Shown here: positions 35,351 to 64,000 of the stretch, piece by piece
Numbering within the stretch: position 1 is the first letter of the stretch
Layout: each line of letters begins with the position of its first letter
Assembly: GCA_030062745.1 (NCBI GenBank)
Contig: CP099849.1
Coordinates: forward strand, 15,871,307-15,935,306
Length of the DNA: 64,000 nucleotides
Origin: Capitulum mitella
Taxonomy: Eukaryota; Arthropoda; Thecostraca; Pollicipedomorpha; Pollicipedidae
Direction of reading: 5' to 3'
Position numbers and translations under genes: made by a program
The notes under the pieces: model-generated
What the model was told of the DNA's origin: nothing
What the model saw: the letters and a program-made list of their open reading frames with translations, nothing else
The model's database searches: none

Positions 35351-38300
35351 AAGCTAAAAGTCTCAAAAATGACTTCCAAGCACCAGATAACCCTATAAAG
35401 AGTTTATATCAAAACCTGAGACATAAGGGTGTTATTTTCGCATTCTGGTGCTTGATCTGTTATGAAATGCCCCTGCCGTTGATAATGTCTACTTATACTA
35501 TTTCTGGCATGTTTTTTATTTGTGTGATATGCATATCTATCGAAATATATGCGACTAAAATGTGTCATTTTTAGGAACTCCCCGTATAAATGGCCTCCTG
35601 TGAAGTCAAACGATAGTTATCTATCCCAATTGTTTTGGCTCCAAATCGTAAGCACAGCGAATAAGCGGCTGATCGGATGCGGCTCTGCTAGGCAACGAAC
35701 ACGCCGTCAAAATTTCCAAGCTGAGCTGGATGTAAAAACATGAGAAGTCTCTGGAGAGGGATGCAACCCTCAGTGGCCCTTGAAAAGGATCGTCGGCGTC
35801 GTTTAGGTGTACCGGGACAAAGGGAATCCACCCCGAGAAGAAGATATTATGCTTGCTACAATCAGTAATCGGGCTGGCGGGCTTTACGTTTTGGTACTGA
35901 TGAAAAATTACTCAGCTCGCCAAAAAGGGAAACGTCCTACGTTTTCTATACTCGTGTCCCAAAATGTTACGTAACGTTTGGCTGTTAAGGAGCTACTGAA
36001 ACGTCAGCAGCGTCTGGTTTTCAGGCGCTGTTCATGGAGAGCAGCAGTGTTGATTCTTTTACATGCGGCGGATTTCACACGCAGGTCATGCGAAAGAGGT
36101 GCAGAGGCGGTTCACACCCGATTTCCCGAGATCTGCCGATCTACGGAATCGATTTCGACAAAACGAGGAGTGAGCAAGAGCTCATGATCTGATCTAACTC
36201 TTCATGTACTGGAAGATGCAGAAAACGTCCGTGGCACCTCCGTGGGAGCGAAAATGGGTAAACGGCCGGTTTCCGTCGTCTGGCATACGGTGCTCCGAGT
36301 ACTCACATTTATTATACTATATTACACAGATTTCCAACACGTCAACCAAAGTCTAAGCATCTCAAGTTTCCTTACCATGTTCCCTCTTGATCCTTGTTTA
36401 TGCTTCCGCTACGAAATGAAAATGAAACGAATGGAAAATGAAACGAATGAAATACGAACGAACACGACTAAAAATGTTGTTCCATCGAGCCATACTTTGT
36501 TTTCAGCACGCAGAAGTCATGTACACATGTTACTGCATTACCGTCTATGATGTCTCCCGCATCCACTCTTGGCAGTCTCCAAACATTTTGTGAACAATGT
36601 TGACGGCCAGGTATCATCAATGTATAATATCACTGATATCACAGCATCGCCAGATATTGTTTTGCAGCGCCAATATATAAGAGCTCCTGCATTCGCCTGA
36701 AATTACCATATAAAATCCTGGCATACCTCTGAGAAACGACTCCTATCCAGCGTCTCCTCTAGCTCGCTCACTGCAGTGAGCACTCCAGAAATCGGGGACA
36801 TCCGAGTATACCTATATCTAGCGAATCTAGTGATACCTCTCGACAAAAATCATGGAAGACAAAGGAGAAGAAAGAAGGGGAGGGTACAGGGAGGCATATG
36901 TAAGACTCAGACCTGTGCGTTGACATTCGGGTGCATCTTATACATCGGCGTAATGCGGATTTTAGTGCGGAATGAGCCACGAAGAAAACTCGGGAGTTTA
37001 TTTATTTTCCTAGGAAGCATACCCACCTGGCTATTTTTGGCGGCGGATTTTCGTTCCGATTGTGGGTGCGGTGATCCTGCCGACCCACCCGCGCTGTCCG
37101 GCTGTGACGGAGCCCCGTGCGGGGTCAGGGTCAGAGTCAATTACAGTGCAGGGTCAGAGTCAGCGAGCGATTAAGTGAAGCACTTCTCGAATCACGTCCA
37201 GCGGTGGATCGAGTCTTGCATGGACGACATACGAACATAAAACGCCGAAAATTATTTTGCGGATAGTCTGGGTCATGAGGTTTTCCGAAGACCCATGACC
37301 GAGTCTGCCTTGAAACAAATCAAACGCATGCTCGATGCTCATGGGGAAACTTGGCTCGCGGCCAAAATGTCTGGCAAACTTTTATCAGCTTGGTCGCCTG
37401 GCCTACCATTCCTACGGAACCTACCCAATACGCCTTTAGATCCGACCCGCGTGCACCGCTGCACCAAACCACTGCCGAATTTGAACGAGGAGCCTAACGA
37501 GGCCGTTGTAAGCGCATTTTTATCTTTCATGGGTCTAATGAATCTTCTGCGTTGGCCCCTTTCCTACGCGACAGATTTACTGTGGTCTATCCTGGCTGTC
37601 TTCGATTCGTCGCAGCATTCGCTAGCCTCACTGACTAATCGAACATTGCTCACCCACGCTGGAATGTCATAATAACGATGAACTGTAACACACTAGCCAG
37701 CCAGCCCATTCCAAACGTCAAGGAGAGCGTGAGAAATACGTATCATGTACCTGCTGGCGGTGAAGCCACCAATCAAGTCCTGGCCTGGCTCCATCCGACA
37801 ACAAATAACACTAACCGCAACGACCCGTAATCGTCGGCGAGATCAATAAAAAGCCCCAATTGTTGTAATTAAACAGGGGCCCGGATGTGGTGGCCGACTG
37901 TGCGCCATTGATATTCCAGGGGGCCAATTGGCACCGCAGTCGGCTGAGTAAATCTGTGAATGAAGCATTTATCTGAAGTGGCTCTATCAGCAGGCCGCTG
38001 CTGCCGGCCACTGCCGTCGACTTTATCAGTTAACGATCGGAGTAGTCAGTCGCCTTTCGCAACAGACGACAGTCGGATCAGGCGGCCAGTTTTACAATCG
38101 CGGAGGACGTTTGAGGGACAAGCACCGAGGAGATAGAGCATGTCGTCACCTCTCCTTGTATGAAACTGGCCACAGCTGTAGATCAGCGGCACTGATGGGG
38201 ACTGGGACAAATAGCTGTCCGATTTCACTGAAAGTTGGTTGAAACAAACACTTGGCATCCAATCTACGGCCTGAACTGCAAACAAAATCCATACCACGTA

Positions 38301-40759
38301 CAAAGCAATGTGAAATGCCCGGAAATTACCTCTTGACCCTGTTCCCGTATGGAAGGGCTTCAGAAGAATCCTCCAGGTTTTTGTTCACGATTTCCAGGGG
38401 TTTGTGAAGCAGCGTCACGAAACTTAGTGACTTTTCTGATCAATTCTTTGCAGTGTTTTATGTCAAATTTTCGATAATTTTATTTTGCCCTGAGATGGAG
38501 CTAGGCCAAGTTTACGGGAGGCACCTCAGGCCATTTTTGGCACTGTTGAAGGCAAAAGAAAAATGGCCGCCAAAAGAGGGATTTGGAAGATAGAATTACC
38601 GACTTCGTATGGGTGTATAGGTAAATAGCTTGGCAAATATGCAAAAGTGTTTGTTGATCTTTGCTCGGTTGGAAAGGACAGGTCAGGGTCGAAAGTTGGC
38701 ATTTGGTTTGCTGGTAATATCTCCGATGCTATCTTTAAAGATGCTAAATTCGGAAGATATGTTATATGGCGCAGTGTCCGCTACTTTCGCTGTAAGTTTC
38801 AGATTGATATCAATATGAATCACAGGGCTGTGACCTCAAATGTCCGCGCGCGTATCCTACATCTTGTTGGGCATCAACAGGTTAAAACATATAGTCAATT
38901 CAAATAACTGGAATCGTTCCCAAACACTCTGAAATAAACCCAAGGCAACTGAGCATAGTGTTAGGGTCATCTGAGGTCATTTGAGGTCAGAGGTTGGAGG
39001 CTAACCTGATGAAAATTCTACCATAACAGCCCGCCTTTCATGTTCCTAGGGCCACCTATGCCAGTATTATGCAAACACTGCGATAAAGTTTTTGGTTTTT
39101 AAGTGTAGCATGAATGGTAAAAGTTAAAAGAATATTTTTACTCAATCTTCAAGAGAAACATCTCCCGCAGCTTCCAAGCTCCGTGAACGCATATGAATTT
39201 TCAAAAAAATTTGAAGCGTATGGGCCAGTAGGGAAATTCGTATCGATCAGCTCTCAATTCAAGCCATATGCATGAAAATCGGTCCATAAGCATCGGAGTT
39301 ATAACAAGTAAAAAATGCCTCTTTGTGAAGCTTTTGTTCCCACGTATCCACCTCTTTCCAGATTTTCGAAACTTTTTTCTTCAAAATGTAGTCCACATCA
39401 TGGCAAATCCATTGCCGTTCCTTACGATGAATCCGGACGGGTAGTTCTTGAAATCTTAGGGGGAGGGAGGGGGTGGCAAATAAGCTCCACCCATGCCGGA
39501 ATGCGCCTTATCGTTATGGATACTGGGATAGGGCTAAGCTGATCCGTTTGCTGCGTTTTGGTAGGAACATTGTCTCTGGGGGGCGTCCGGTTTGGGTTGA
39601 AAGTAGATGAGACATAAAGGGTGTGCAGTATATCCAATGCAGCAGCAACGTAACATTGAAAAGACTATGAGCGCAGTTTCATGCGATTCAGTGATTGACG
39701 TAAAAGTGATTTCAGACAGGACGGCCGAACAAGGCCAGCGAATACAGTCATAAAAATGATGAGAACCAGAGTTCCGTTTGTTTTGTGTTTGGTTGACTGA
39801 ACATTGTTTGCAGATACAGTTTGAAATGTGCGCCCTTGATCAACAATCTTGGCACCGTAGCATATGTCTCGAAACTGTTCACAGTTAGGGTACGTTGGGA
39901 CCCATTATGTTCAACAAGAAGTACCAAATGCTGTTCTTATGAAGAAGTTATAGTTTCCAGTTGAAAGAAAATAATTGCAAAGCATAATCGCATACGGCAA
40001 AGTTGTCCAAACCTTATTTATGGAAACCTGAAAGCTGCACGTGGTTTACAAGTAAAGCTGCACTGTCTACAGACAAAACATTTGCAAACTTCCAATGTGA
40101 CTACAGTAAATGCTCATGACAACTGATTTATCCCTTGCATGCTTTAGCTAGTCATAACATTTTTGTGTTCCAGTATGATCTGTATACTCTCTGTACCCAT
40201 TCCTTTTTCCAGAACTTCATTCAATCTGCTCCGTTCTTCGACCCGTACCGATGTTTACTCCGTGTTTTGTTCTACTTTCAGCGTCAGATATAACATCAGA
40301 CCACCAGTTTAACAGACTCGTGTGCCGTGGTTAAGACATCGTCGTACGAATGACATCTGAACGTTTGGCTCCCGTGCTCGACTCGAAACTGGCAGGCCAG
40401 TTACGCAAACGGCCTGCCGAACCCGAACAGGCGGCGGGTTCTCTGGTTCGGTCCCTGCCGATACGCCGTACCAGCATCTTACCATTGTCCACAGGCCACA
40501 CCAGTCTAACACTGTTTTGTCCCTACTTTACTGCATGGCCGCGCGATGATTGTACTTAGCACAGCTGAAGCTGGACGTACAGAAGTCGGGCAGCCTGATG
40601 CCCTGACTGCATCGCTGGACTGTAGCGCAGGGCCCACCACTCGACCCTTCATGCCGCCTCGCGTGGTCCGTGAGTCCGAGAACGGTTGCGCTCACATTGT
40701 TCACGTGCGCGCAGACGCGCATACCGCGTCCACCACTTTCTGCCAGTTAACCGTTTGAC

Positions 40760-40791
<32 letters not shown>

Positions 40792-41785
40792 GCACAGTAC
40801 GAATGCGGTAAATGCAGACGGTGGCGGCAGCTTCCATACCGGATATGACAACACTGCCGATAAGAAGTGCTGGGTTTTTAGGTTGTTTTGTTAGTGTTGG
40901 GTAAAAGGCGTTGGGTACACCTTTTATGTGTTTTGCGGCAACGACTGGGCCGTGACGTTGTCTGCTGCCGGCTGACTGAGCCGTCACGTTGTCTGCTGCA
41001 GTTGGATGACTGAGTCACCGTCTTTTGGTGACACCGCGTATCTCGTGCTGTTTGACAGTCATTGCTCCAAGTCCTGGAACATCGTGATTCGAATACTCGA
41101 CAACTTACGTACGTTTTAGTGCGATACGGCTCGTGTTGGCAAGTTCTTCGCCTCTACGTGCATTGAATGCATAAATAAATAAGACTGGCTATTAACCCGC
41201 CACTGATGGAGGACGGGGGCAAATACGAGTATTCCCTTCCCGCACTCTAGAATTTCCATACTATCTCAAAAGCGACCGAAGGCATCGAGGTGGAACTTGC
41301 GGCGCCTATTTCACATGAAATTTGAACATTATGCTTTAAGGATTTCACTCAGAGTCATGCACGGGCATGTCATAATGGCTCAAAAAACGAGACCATGTTT
41401 GCGGTTGTGTGATGCGAATTACGTTGTTCTTTTCTGAAACCAATCAGCGGCAAAACGATGGTATGTCGCGGCATAAGCGAGTCATGAATTGTTACACGTG
41501 TAATACGTATTTGCTTTGGTAATCGTATGTCTCGAAAACCATATGGATACTCCTTAATTTGACGCACGACCGTTTGCTCCGAAAACCTAATCCAGGGGCC
41601 AATATTATAAAAAAATTACCGCGAACGACGGCAAACAGAAAATTTAGCAACTATCCCACGGACCCGTTCTTCGTTTCAGTGAACTTCGTAAGACAGCATG
41701 TCTCCGGTGTGCCACGGAGATCATTAACCACCGATCGATTTCTTTCTGACAGCAGCTACTTGGTCTCATGAATTACAGCATGCCT
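35351..41785. other. Gene-free stretch
   Basis: No exon or transposon domain recognised. The 125-codon plus-strand frame at 37295-37672 shows no family motif and no splice support. An inverted GGTCATG/CATGACC pair lies at 37272-37299. Confidence 0.45.
40753..40791 (+). repeat. GCTGTT hexamer repeat
   Basis: Five to six copies of CTGTTG. The minus strand reads as Asn-Ser repeats. Confidence 0.9.
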
Positions 41786-42055
41786 GCAGTCCGTATCTGG
41801 TGGTCTGAGACTCGCAGTCCGTGTCTGGTGGTCTGGGACCCCGGCAGCCCGTGTCTAGTAGTCTGAGACTCGCAGCCCGTGTCTGGTGGTCTGAGACTAG
41901 TAGTCTGAGACTCGCAGCCCGTGTCTGGTGGTCTGAGACTCCGGCAACCCGTGTCTGGTGGTCTGAGACTCCGGCAGCCCGTGTCTAGTGGTCTGAGACT
42001 CCAGCAGCCCGTGTCTGGTAGTCTGGGACTCCGGCAACCCGTGTCTGGTCGTCTG
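41786..42055 (+). repeat. 28-30-bp minisatellite next to the CpG-rich block
   Basis: Nine to ten units of a GTGTCTGGTGGTCTGAGACT-containing repeat, with CGCAGCC or CCGGCAGCC variants between. It ends where the CpG-rich block starts. Confidence 0.92.
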
Positions 42056-43470
42056 ATTCGCCCTCTCGGTCCCGCGGTGCCGCCTCCGTAGTCGCTCGAC
42101 AGAGCAGCACGGTACAGGTCCGGTTTATTTGGCCTCCGTCCTGGACTCGGCTGGGACAGGAACCCGGCTCCGGCCGGCACCGTGGCTCGACAGCGGCCTT
42201 TTCTCCAGTTGACGCCGGCCGGCGCGCCGGGCCGTCCCGGCCACCTCTAAACGGCCCGCTCACTCACGCACGCTCGCGCACACGCCGCGCCCACTCTCGC
42301 ACAGGAAAGCCCTACATACAGACGAGCGGCCGGTGCCGCGACGACCGCCCCGCGCTGGCGGCCGCGCGCACTATTATTGTTGGCGGCGACAGAAGACATG
42401 GCCGTGCGGTTACGAGATCGAACGCACCAGTGTCGAGTGCTCGGAACGGAACGCAACGGAACGGAACGGAACGCGGCGCTCGCGCCAATATGTAGGGTTT
42501 TATGCTGTCATTCTCCGGGACGTTGGCTACTGAGGACGAGATAAATAAGAGCACACAGGTGAGCACGCAGGCCCGACATACAGCAAACTGGAGAGGCCAG
42601 CTCTCAGGGCCGGCAACACCCCAGCGCGATGGTATGGTTTGCCATCTCCAGTGGTCGTTGCTCGTGAGCGACACCTCGACATTGCACAGGTTACACGACG
42701 CAGACTACCTTAAAACGGCGTGCCCCGCACCCCCGAGAGCGCTCAGCCCAACTCGTACTAAATGTTATAGTGGATCAAAAAGCAAAACTACGACGTTAGT
42801 GGCAGCACAGCGCGGCGCGCCAAATATCCTCGAAGAGCAACCGAATAAAACGGGCCCGAGTCTCCGGAAAATCACCAGATAAAACGCTAAAACCTCAGTC
42901 GACGCCACATCTACCGGAAGCAACGGAGTCGGGCTAGCTGTCCTCTGGCGCTAACACCGATCGGTCCGACTCTATCACAAGCGAGGACAGACGAATCTAC
43001 GCGCCGCGCCGCGACTGTCTCGGAGGCCAGACTCGACCGCAGACCGGCCTCCGGTGGCCGGCGGCCGGTCGCCGGGCGGCCGGTCGGACCGGGCAGCGGG
43101 GTCGTCCAGCGGCCGGCCGCAGCCGCCTCTGAGAGGCGCGCCGCCAGACCGCCGTCCGCCCGGCCGGAGAGGCCCGCGAAACAGCGGCGCGGCTCCGGAG
43201 CAGATCCGACCGGGCGCCGGCTGAGGACGGAGCACCGAGCTCGAACCGGCGGCCGTCCGCGGCCACAGCCCGCCCGTCTGGCCTCAGTCGGAGGACCATC
43301 TCCGCACGGGCTTCTAACGGTACCACCGCGGCCGCGCCGCCGGCGGCCGGCCGAGACGGGCCGCTGCTGAGGCGCAGCGTCGTCCCGAGCCGACACCTGG
43401 CGGCGGGCGGCACAAGTCTAGCTGCGCCCGACCGCCACCAGCGGCAGCACGCACACAAAATCAACTAAAA
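42050..43470. promoter_or_regulatory. CpG-island-like block with no recognised gene
   Basis: Very GC- and CG-rich sequence with GGCCGG runs and several open frames on both strands, none with a protein-family motif. A GGAACG pentamer-like repeat lies at 42446-42475. On the plus strand, an ATG at 42502 opens 19 codons to a strong donor (CACACAG then GTGAGCA near 42559), a possible but weak first exon. Confidence 0.4.
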
Positions 43471-45814
43471 TCGCGCACGTTAGACGACTGTTTCTGAGCT
43501 TTTTTTGTTCACCGAGCCTGAGCTGGACTTTTCATCAGAGTTTATCCTCTCGATCTGAAACATAAAAGGCAAAGGTCAGTCCTCGCATACAGCCAGACGA
43601 CAGGGGCATTTCATCAGATCAATGGTTGCACTTGACAAATGGAGTACACGCTGCGAAGTAAGCAGCCTGAAAGTACAACGGCACGTACACAGAACAGCAT
43701 TCCGAAAAAAATCGTTCCAACACCACTGACAGGTAACGTGGATCACGTGAACACAGAGTTACATGCAACAACGTCTTGTATTAAATGATCCAGGTTTGGC
43801 ACAAGCATACATGACGTCGAGACGTCTGTCGAATCACACTTGCTGACCGGAAACACACCATGCGGAACGACCGACATAAAATTATCCAGTTAGACATTAG
43901 GATGTTTTCGCGTGCGAAGCCCACCGTGTCTTTGCCGAACGAAGAAGGCTGCTGAAAGTATGATGTCAAGCAACCGAAGCGCGTTAAGCAAGGCCACAGG
44001 AAAAGACTCTTCGAGGCATTATCGGATCACTAGGAAAGATGCGCATTAAAGGAAGAAATGAGTTGCTGCCTGCACAATGCGACACATATCAAGATCAACA
44101 CAACAGAGCGGTACAGAAGTCATAGGCTATTGCAGAAAGAGAAGAAAAGACCACGCTACAGCAATTCACGTTTTAAGTCAGGGCCAGATCTGGAACAAAA
44201 ATCACTTGGGCGGTTGGGTGGTGGCGGGAGTAGTGATGGAATGGGTATCATAACCTTTCCCAATGAGACATAACCATACTTTACACCAAACATAGTATGT
44301 TTTCACCTATTACAGACTACTCGATGGCTTCAGCGCCGCACAATCAACCATGGGTACCTTAGGGAGGATGACTTTCAGCCGTTTACCGGATTTGCAGCCC
44401 TGCTTAAAATGAAGACCACAAGTGAATAATCCTGTCCTCACCGCAGCACAGTATAAAAGGATGGACTGAGAACTTTCAAAACAGACCGGAAATTTGCATT
44501 TAGAACACATGACTGAAGTTCGGGGATGCACGCGAAGGGCAGGTAACATGTGCAAACGTTTAAGTATTAACAAAACATATAACGGATACGAAACGGAACG
44601 ATGTGGGTAGAAAAGCACACTGCATGGACGACCATGGTCCACGAGCACCATGACAACAGCAATGTATGCGCCAATGCCTGAAAATACAAAAAGAGAAGGA
44701 ATAAATATCTTTTAACTATGTGGTATGATTCTGATGCTACTCACTCTTAACATTTCTCTTCTGCGCTGCAATGAAAGTTCAAGCTCAGTTGAAAATTTTA
44801 TTAGCATCTAGCGCTAATTTCTACAAAAAAAGAGCACAGATCAATAGATCTGCATGAATTACATTTCTGTCGCATGCAGCCAGCAGGAGCCAAAACCTTG
44901 TCTTAACTCGTCGTCCGCTACATGACAGAACATTGTTCCAAGGTAAGGCAAGGCATGCTGTTACTGTATCCTCGCGCGATAAAATGAGCACGTGTGAAAC
45001 TCGCCAGTATCATGCAGGAACGTTATCAAAGTGAAAACCACTCATCATCCAGAGCAGAACTTATAGACCTCAGGGCAGTTCGGACTGAGAACTCGGACCA
45101 CATCCCTTGTCCTTAGATCCTCAGTGCGCCAGCATTGCTCAGATGCCTCACAAACGCCGGTGGTGCATCACCATGCTACTGCGCGCCTCCACTGCGTCTA
45201 GCCGAGTCAAAAGCTCTCTGTCTGTACGGTGGCAGCAGGTGAAGCGACTGCTCACGTGGGGGGTGACAGCTGGCCGGGCACGGAAACGGTTACCGCTCCT
45301 GACGCGCTCTGGACTCGGGCTGGGTGTTGGCACACGACAGTTCAGCTGGCCGGTCCGGGTAGGGAAAAACATCTAGTGTTAACGCGGCTGCGGCCTTCTC
45401 GCCGCAGCCGCGTTAACACTAGACCGCAGGACTCCGGCTACCGACAGCTCAGTGCATCGAATGTCAAGTTTCTGCATAAGTGATTGGTCTCTCCTAGCCG
45501 GCGGCGGGTAACGACTTCAACCTCCTGCCATGCCAGCAATCAGCCATCAGCATTTCCAAACGACTGAGCCTCTAATGATCAAAAGATATCCTTCCTGCTT
45601 TTCATACTGTAGAGAACGAATACCCTTCCACACCACTGACACTTAAGTGATGAACAAATGCGTTTACTTCCCTTCATACCGCAGTGAATAAACCACCTTA
45701 CTTTTTAGTACAATGGTCCACGTAACTCACATTAAAGGAGCCCATAATTCTGGACCATCGACTGCTCAGATGAAGTCGTGGAGGATATGACGCTACAACA
45801 CAAAAGGACACACG
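43471..45814. other. No gene recognised
   Basis: The minus-strand frame at 44310-44651 (113 codons) has a CSKCKFPVCF motif but no other family feature. The 45372-45423 hairpin is the main structure. If the NDAE1 gene has further 3' exons, some may lie here. Confidence 0.4.
45372..45423. repeat. Perfect 22-bp inverted repeat with a 6-nt loop
   Basis: Arms TCTAGTGTTAACGCGGCTGC... and its exact complement, overall 22 bp per arm (counting the closing C-G pair) around CTTCTC. No other gene feature is close. Confidence 0.9.
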
Positions 45815-47160
45815 GTAAAGCCGCGCAGTGGAAGGGGGGTTTTGCGCTAATGCGCACTGGAAGGGGGTACAAAAGGACCCTCTTCCTATTTCGGGAACAA
45901 AAATAGCCAGAGACATGACATTTTGTTGACAGGGTAGGGCCATAACGATTTACATTGCCATTTTCATTATCCTAGGTCAATATCTTCGAGGTCAAATGAG
46001 GTTGAAAAGGCCAACTTTGGACACTTTCTCTGCCCGTACAGGCCATTCCGTGCAACTTTTCGAACGAAACGGGAAAACGGTGTTTGTTTGAGCGTTAAAA
46101 CGTGGCATGCGACAACTTCCACTCATCTGACGTCGTGACGAAGGATTTCGGGCCGAGGTCATGTCAGGTCATTGATTTAGGCCGTCATTTTTCATCTTTT
46201 GCAGATCAGATTCCGAGCAACACGGGATGGCTTGAGTGTAAATGAGGGCGCTAGACGCGTCTTTTGTCGTATTTTCAGTGAAGGTAGCCAACATCGGTAC
46301 ATTTCGTCACTTCCAGCGTTTATATTTATGTATGTATGTATATGTATATATGCATATACATATGAGTATCAATATGCCACACGTGTTTTTAGTAGGGCCT
46401 TTGAATGCATATTCCATACAAATCGACATATTGCAAAGCAGATCTGGACCAGGTCACAGAATATTCACCCTTAACCTTTGATGACCTTTACCTGCACTGA
46501 CACTGGTACATATAAGCGTATCCATGTGCGCACACACACCTGTTCTGATTAGGGCCTTTGAATGAATATTTCATACAAATCGGCACGTCGCAAAGCAAAT
46601 ATGGACGAGGTCACAAGATATTCCACCTTGACCTTTGACGACCTTGACTTTCACTGACCCTGGTATATGTAAGCGTATCTGTATGCGCACGCGTGTTTTT
46701 ATTAGGGTCTCTGAATGCATACTTCATACAAATCGACATGTTGCAAAGCAAATGTGGATCAGGCCACAAGCTGGCTGACCTTGACCTTTGATGACCTTGG
46801 CGCTTATTGAACCTGGCTTTGGTTTTGGTACATCCATCACTTATGCCCGAATGACGTCGCCTGATTGTGTTCAAGTGGTAATCTGAGGCAGAACGCTAGT
46901 CCTTTCACAAAGTTCCCATTTGTCAGCGACAACCGTTACTTTCGTTATGTTTGCTTGGCTTCAAATGCTTTAAACTTGAAAAAATTTTTGGAAGATTTTC
47001 GATTTTTCTGCGTCAATCGACGAGTTATTCAATTGCCGTAAATGTCACAAAGTAGCAGCAGCCAGCTCCGATCCATTCTCGAGATTTTCAAGAAAAACAG
47101 GTGGGTGGCACAAAAGACTCCTCTTCCAGTACGTGTGTTAAACGAGTTTCTCTGTGACAA
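45815..47160 (+). repeat. Repeat family B, copy 2, with its internal module triplicated
   Basis: Same order of blocks as copy 1, but the segment with TTTCATACAAATCG, TTGCAAAGCA and TGACCTTGACCTTTGA occurs three times in tandem, at about 46397, 46553 and 46707 (period about 155 bp). Confidence 0.85.
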
Positions 47161-47322
47161 ATAGCAACTCAAAGTACATATACACATACATACATATATA
47201 TATGTATATATATATATATTATATATATATATATGGCTCTGCGCCACGGCTCGATAACTTGTGCAGTGCCCCGAAAATGGGCGCAATGCCGCAACAGCTC
47301 CGCGGGAAACTAACAAACAAAC

Positions 47323-47404
<82 letters not shown>

Positions 47405-47472
47405 ACTGAGTTGGTATTTGTCACATAGAAACTCGTTTAACACACGTACTGGAAGAGGGGCCTTTTGTGTGT
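47108..47472. repeat. Inverted repeat of family B terminus around AT microsatellites
   Basis: The stretch 47108-47178 (end of repeat B copy 2, CCAGTACGTGTGTTAAACGA) is repeated inverted at 47402-47472 (TCGTTTAACACACGTACTGG). Between the arms lie (TA)n at 47185-47234, a 78-bp segment that recurs at 48256, and a pure (AT)n at 47323-47396. Confidence 0.9.
47233..47313 (+). repeat. Direct repeat, copy 1 of 2
   Basis: ATGGCTCTGCGCCACGGCTC through GCAACAGCTCCGCGGGAAAC. It recurs at 48256-48326 in intron O-P of the NDAE1 gene with only small differences. Confidence 0.85.
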
Positions 47473-47966
47473 ATATATATATATATATATTTCACTTTCA
47501 AAACACACGAACCTTTCTAAGTTAAAAAGTAAGAAAGTTAAACGAGTATCCGAGGAGCGTGTAAGCCTATGTTTTGTTATTTGAATTAGTCCGCAAATCC
47601 AGTGTTATTTGTATCCCTCTGGTAGTGCTTTCAAAGACAGACTCTAGGTTCAACGATGGAAAACAATGCCGCATGCATTGCTTTCTGTCCTGAGTAACCC
47701 ACTCCGTCAGACTCTTGACATTCAATGCACCATCTTTCCTAGCAACGAAAACTATCGATTACTGGCTACCCATAGGTAGGGTGCATTAGCCGAAGTCGTG
47801 ATGTGCGTTAATATTCTTTGTGTCAGCCTGTGGCCAAGTACCACCACCAGCAGTGAAGCAGCCACCACACCAGCCCGCGTCCAGGCCCGGCAGGACAGAC
47901 CACCCGCACAAAGCCGTAGACAGAGAGACTTTGACCGGGCTGACCTTCGAGGTGGTGTCCGCCAAC

Positions 47967-64000
<16,034 letters not shown>

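Noticed and set aside
37295..37672. 125-codon plus-strand frame
   Set aside because: No recognisable motif, no splice-site pattern and ordinary composition; length alone is weak evidence in a 64-kb window.
42911..43464. Overlapping 155-161-codon minus-strand frames
   Set aside because: Arg/Ala/Gly/Pro-rich in several frames at once, as expected in CpG-rich DNA without coding function.
44310..44651. 113-codon minus-strand frame with a CxxC..CF motif, considered as a piggyBac-type tail
   Set aside because: Only one Cys pair fits and no transposase block is found nearby.
47154..47525. Tyr-Ile repeat frames on both strands
   Set aside because: Translation of AT microsatellites.

Overview
This is a piece of an animal nuclear genome, very probably an invertebrate. 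It has short exons with GT-AG introns, a multi-exon transporter gene, dense degenerate transposons, large dinucleotide microsatellites and many minisatellites, and no operon-like packing. The readable protein is closest in motif pattern to arthropod-type sodium-driven anion exchangers (NDAE1, SLC4 family), so a protostome is likely. I cannot fix the phylum from sequence alone.

The one gene I can read with confidence lies on the minus strand between 64000 and 47967. Sixteen exons encode about 860 residues of an NDAE1-like Na+-coupled bicarbonate/chloride exchanger. All exon phases agree and all introns are GT-AG. The gene enters the window already inside its N-terminal cytosolic domain, and its last exon(s) and stop codon were not found. 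A second likely gene start is a 70-codon first exon at 16348-16138 (minus), in a GC-rich, CpG-rich block, with an upstream in-frame stop and a strong donor; I do not recognise the product. Another CpG-rich block at 42050-43470 has no recognisable gene.

The rest is mostly old mobile DNA. At 6.1-7.3 kb and 19.6-20.7 kb are two opposed copies of a 1.1 kb repeat with a tRNA-like module near one end. At 8.98-9.14 kb is a CT tract and at 9.64-10.62 kb a 26-bp minisatellite. At 11.5-13.2 kb is a decayed Penelope-like element bounded by inverted terminal copies. At 18.3-18.7 kb a 21-bp array is split by a small hAT-like element. At 21.2-22.3 kb and 45.8-47.2 kb are two copies of a TIR-type repeat. 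At 30.6-32.3 kb two hAT-type MITEs with 8-bp target duplications sit in and beside a Tc1/mariner-class transposase pseudogene; a third copy is in an NDAE1 intron. At 33.4-34.3 kb is a second transposase-like pseudogene.

The most interesting signals are in the NDAE1 gene. The 5' splice site of one exon has been amplified into a 52-bp minisatellite, giving about twelve near-identical donor sequences in a row. Another exon's 3' end and donor are partly duplicated. Two introns of the same transcript carry a roughly 400-nt (CU)n tract and a roughly 210-nt (GA)-rich tract that could pair and loop out five exons.
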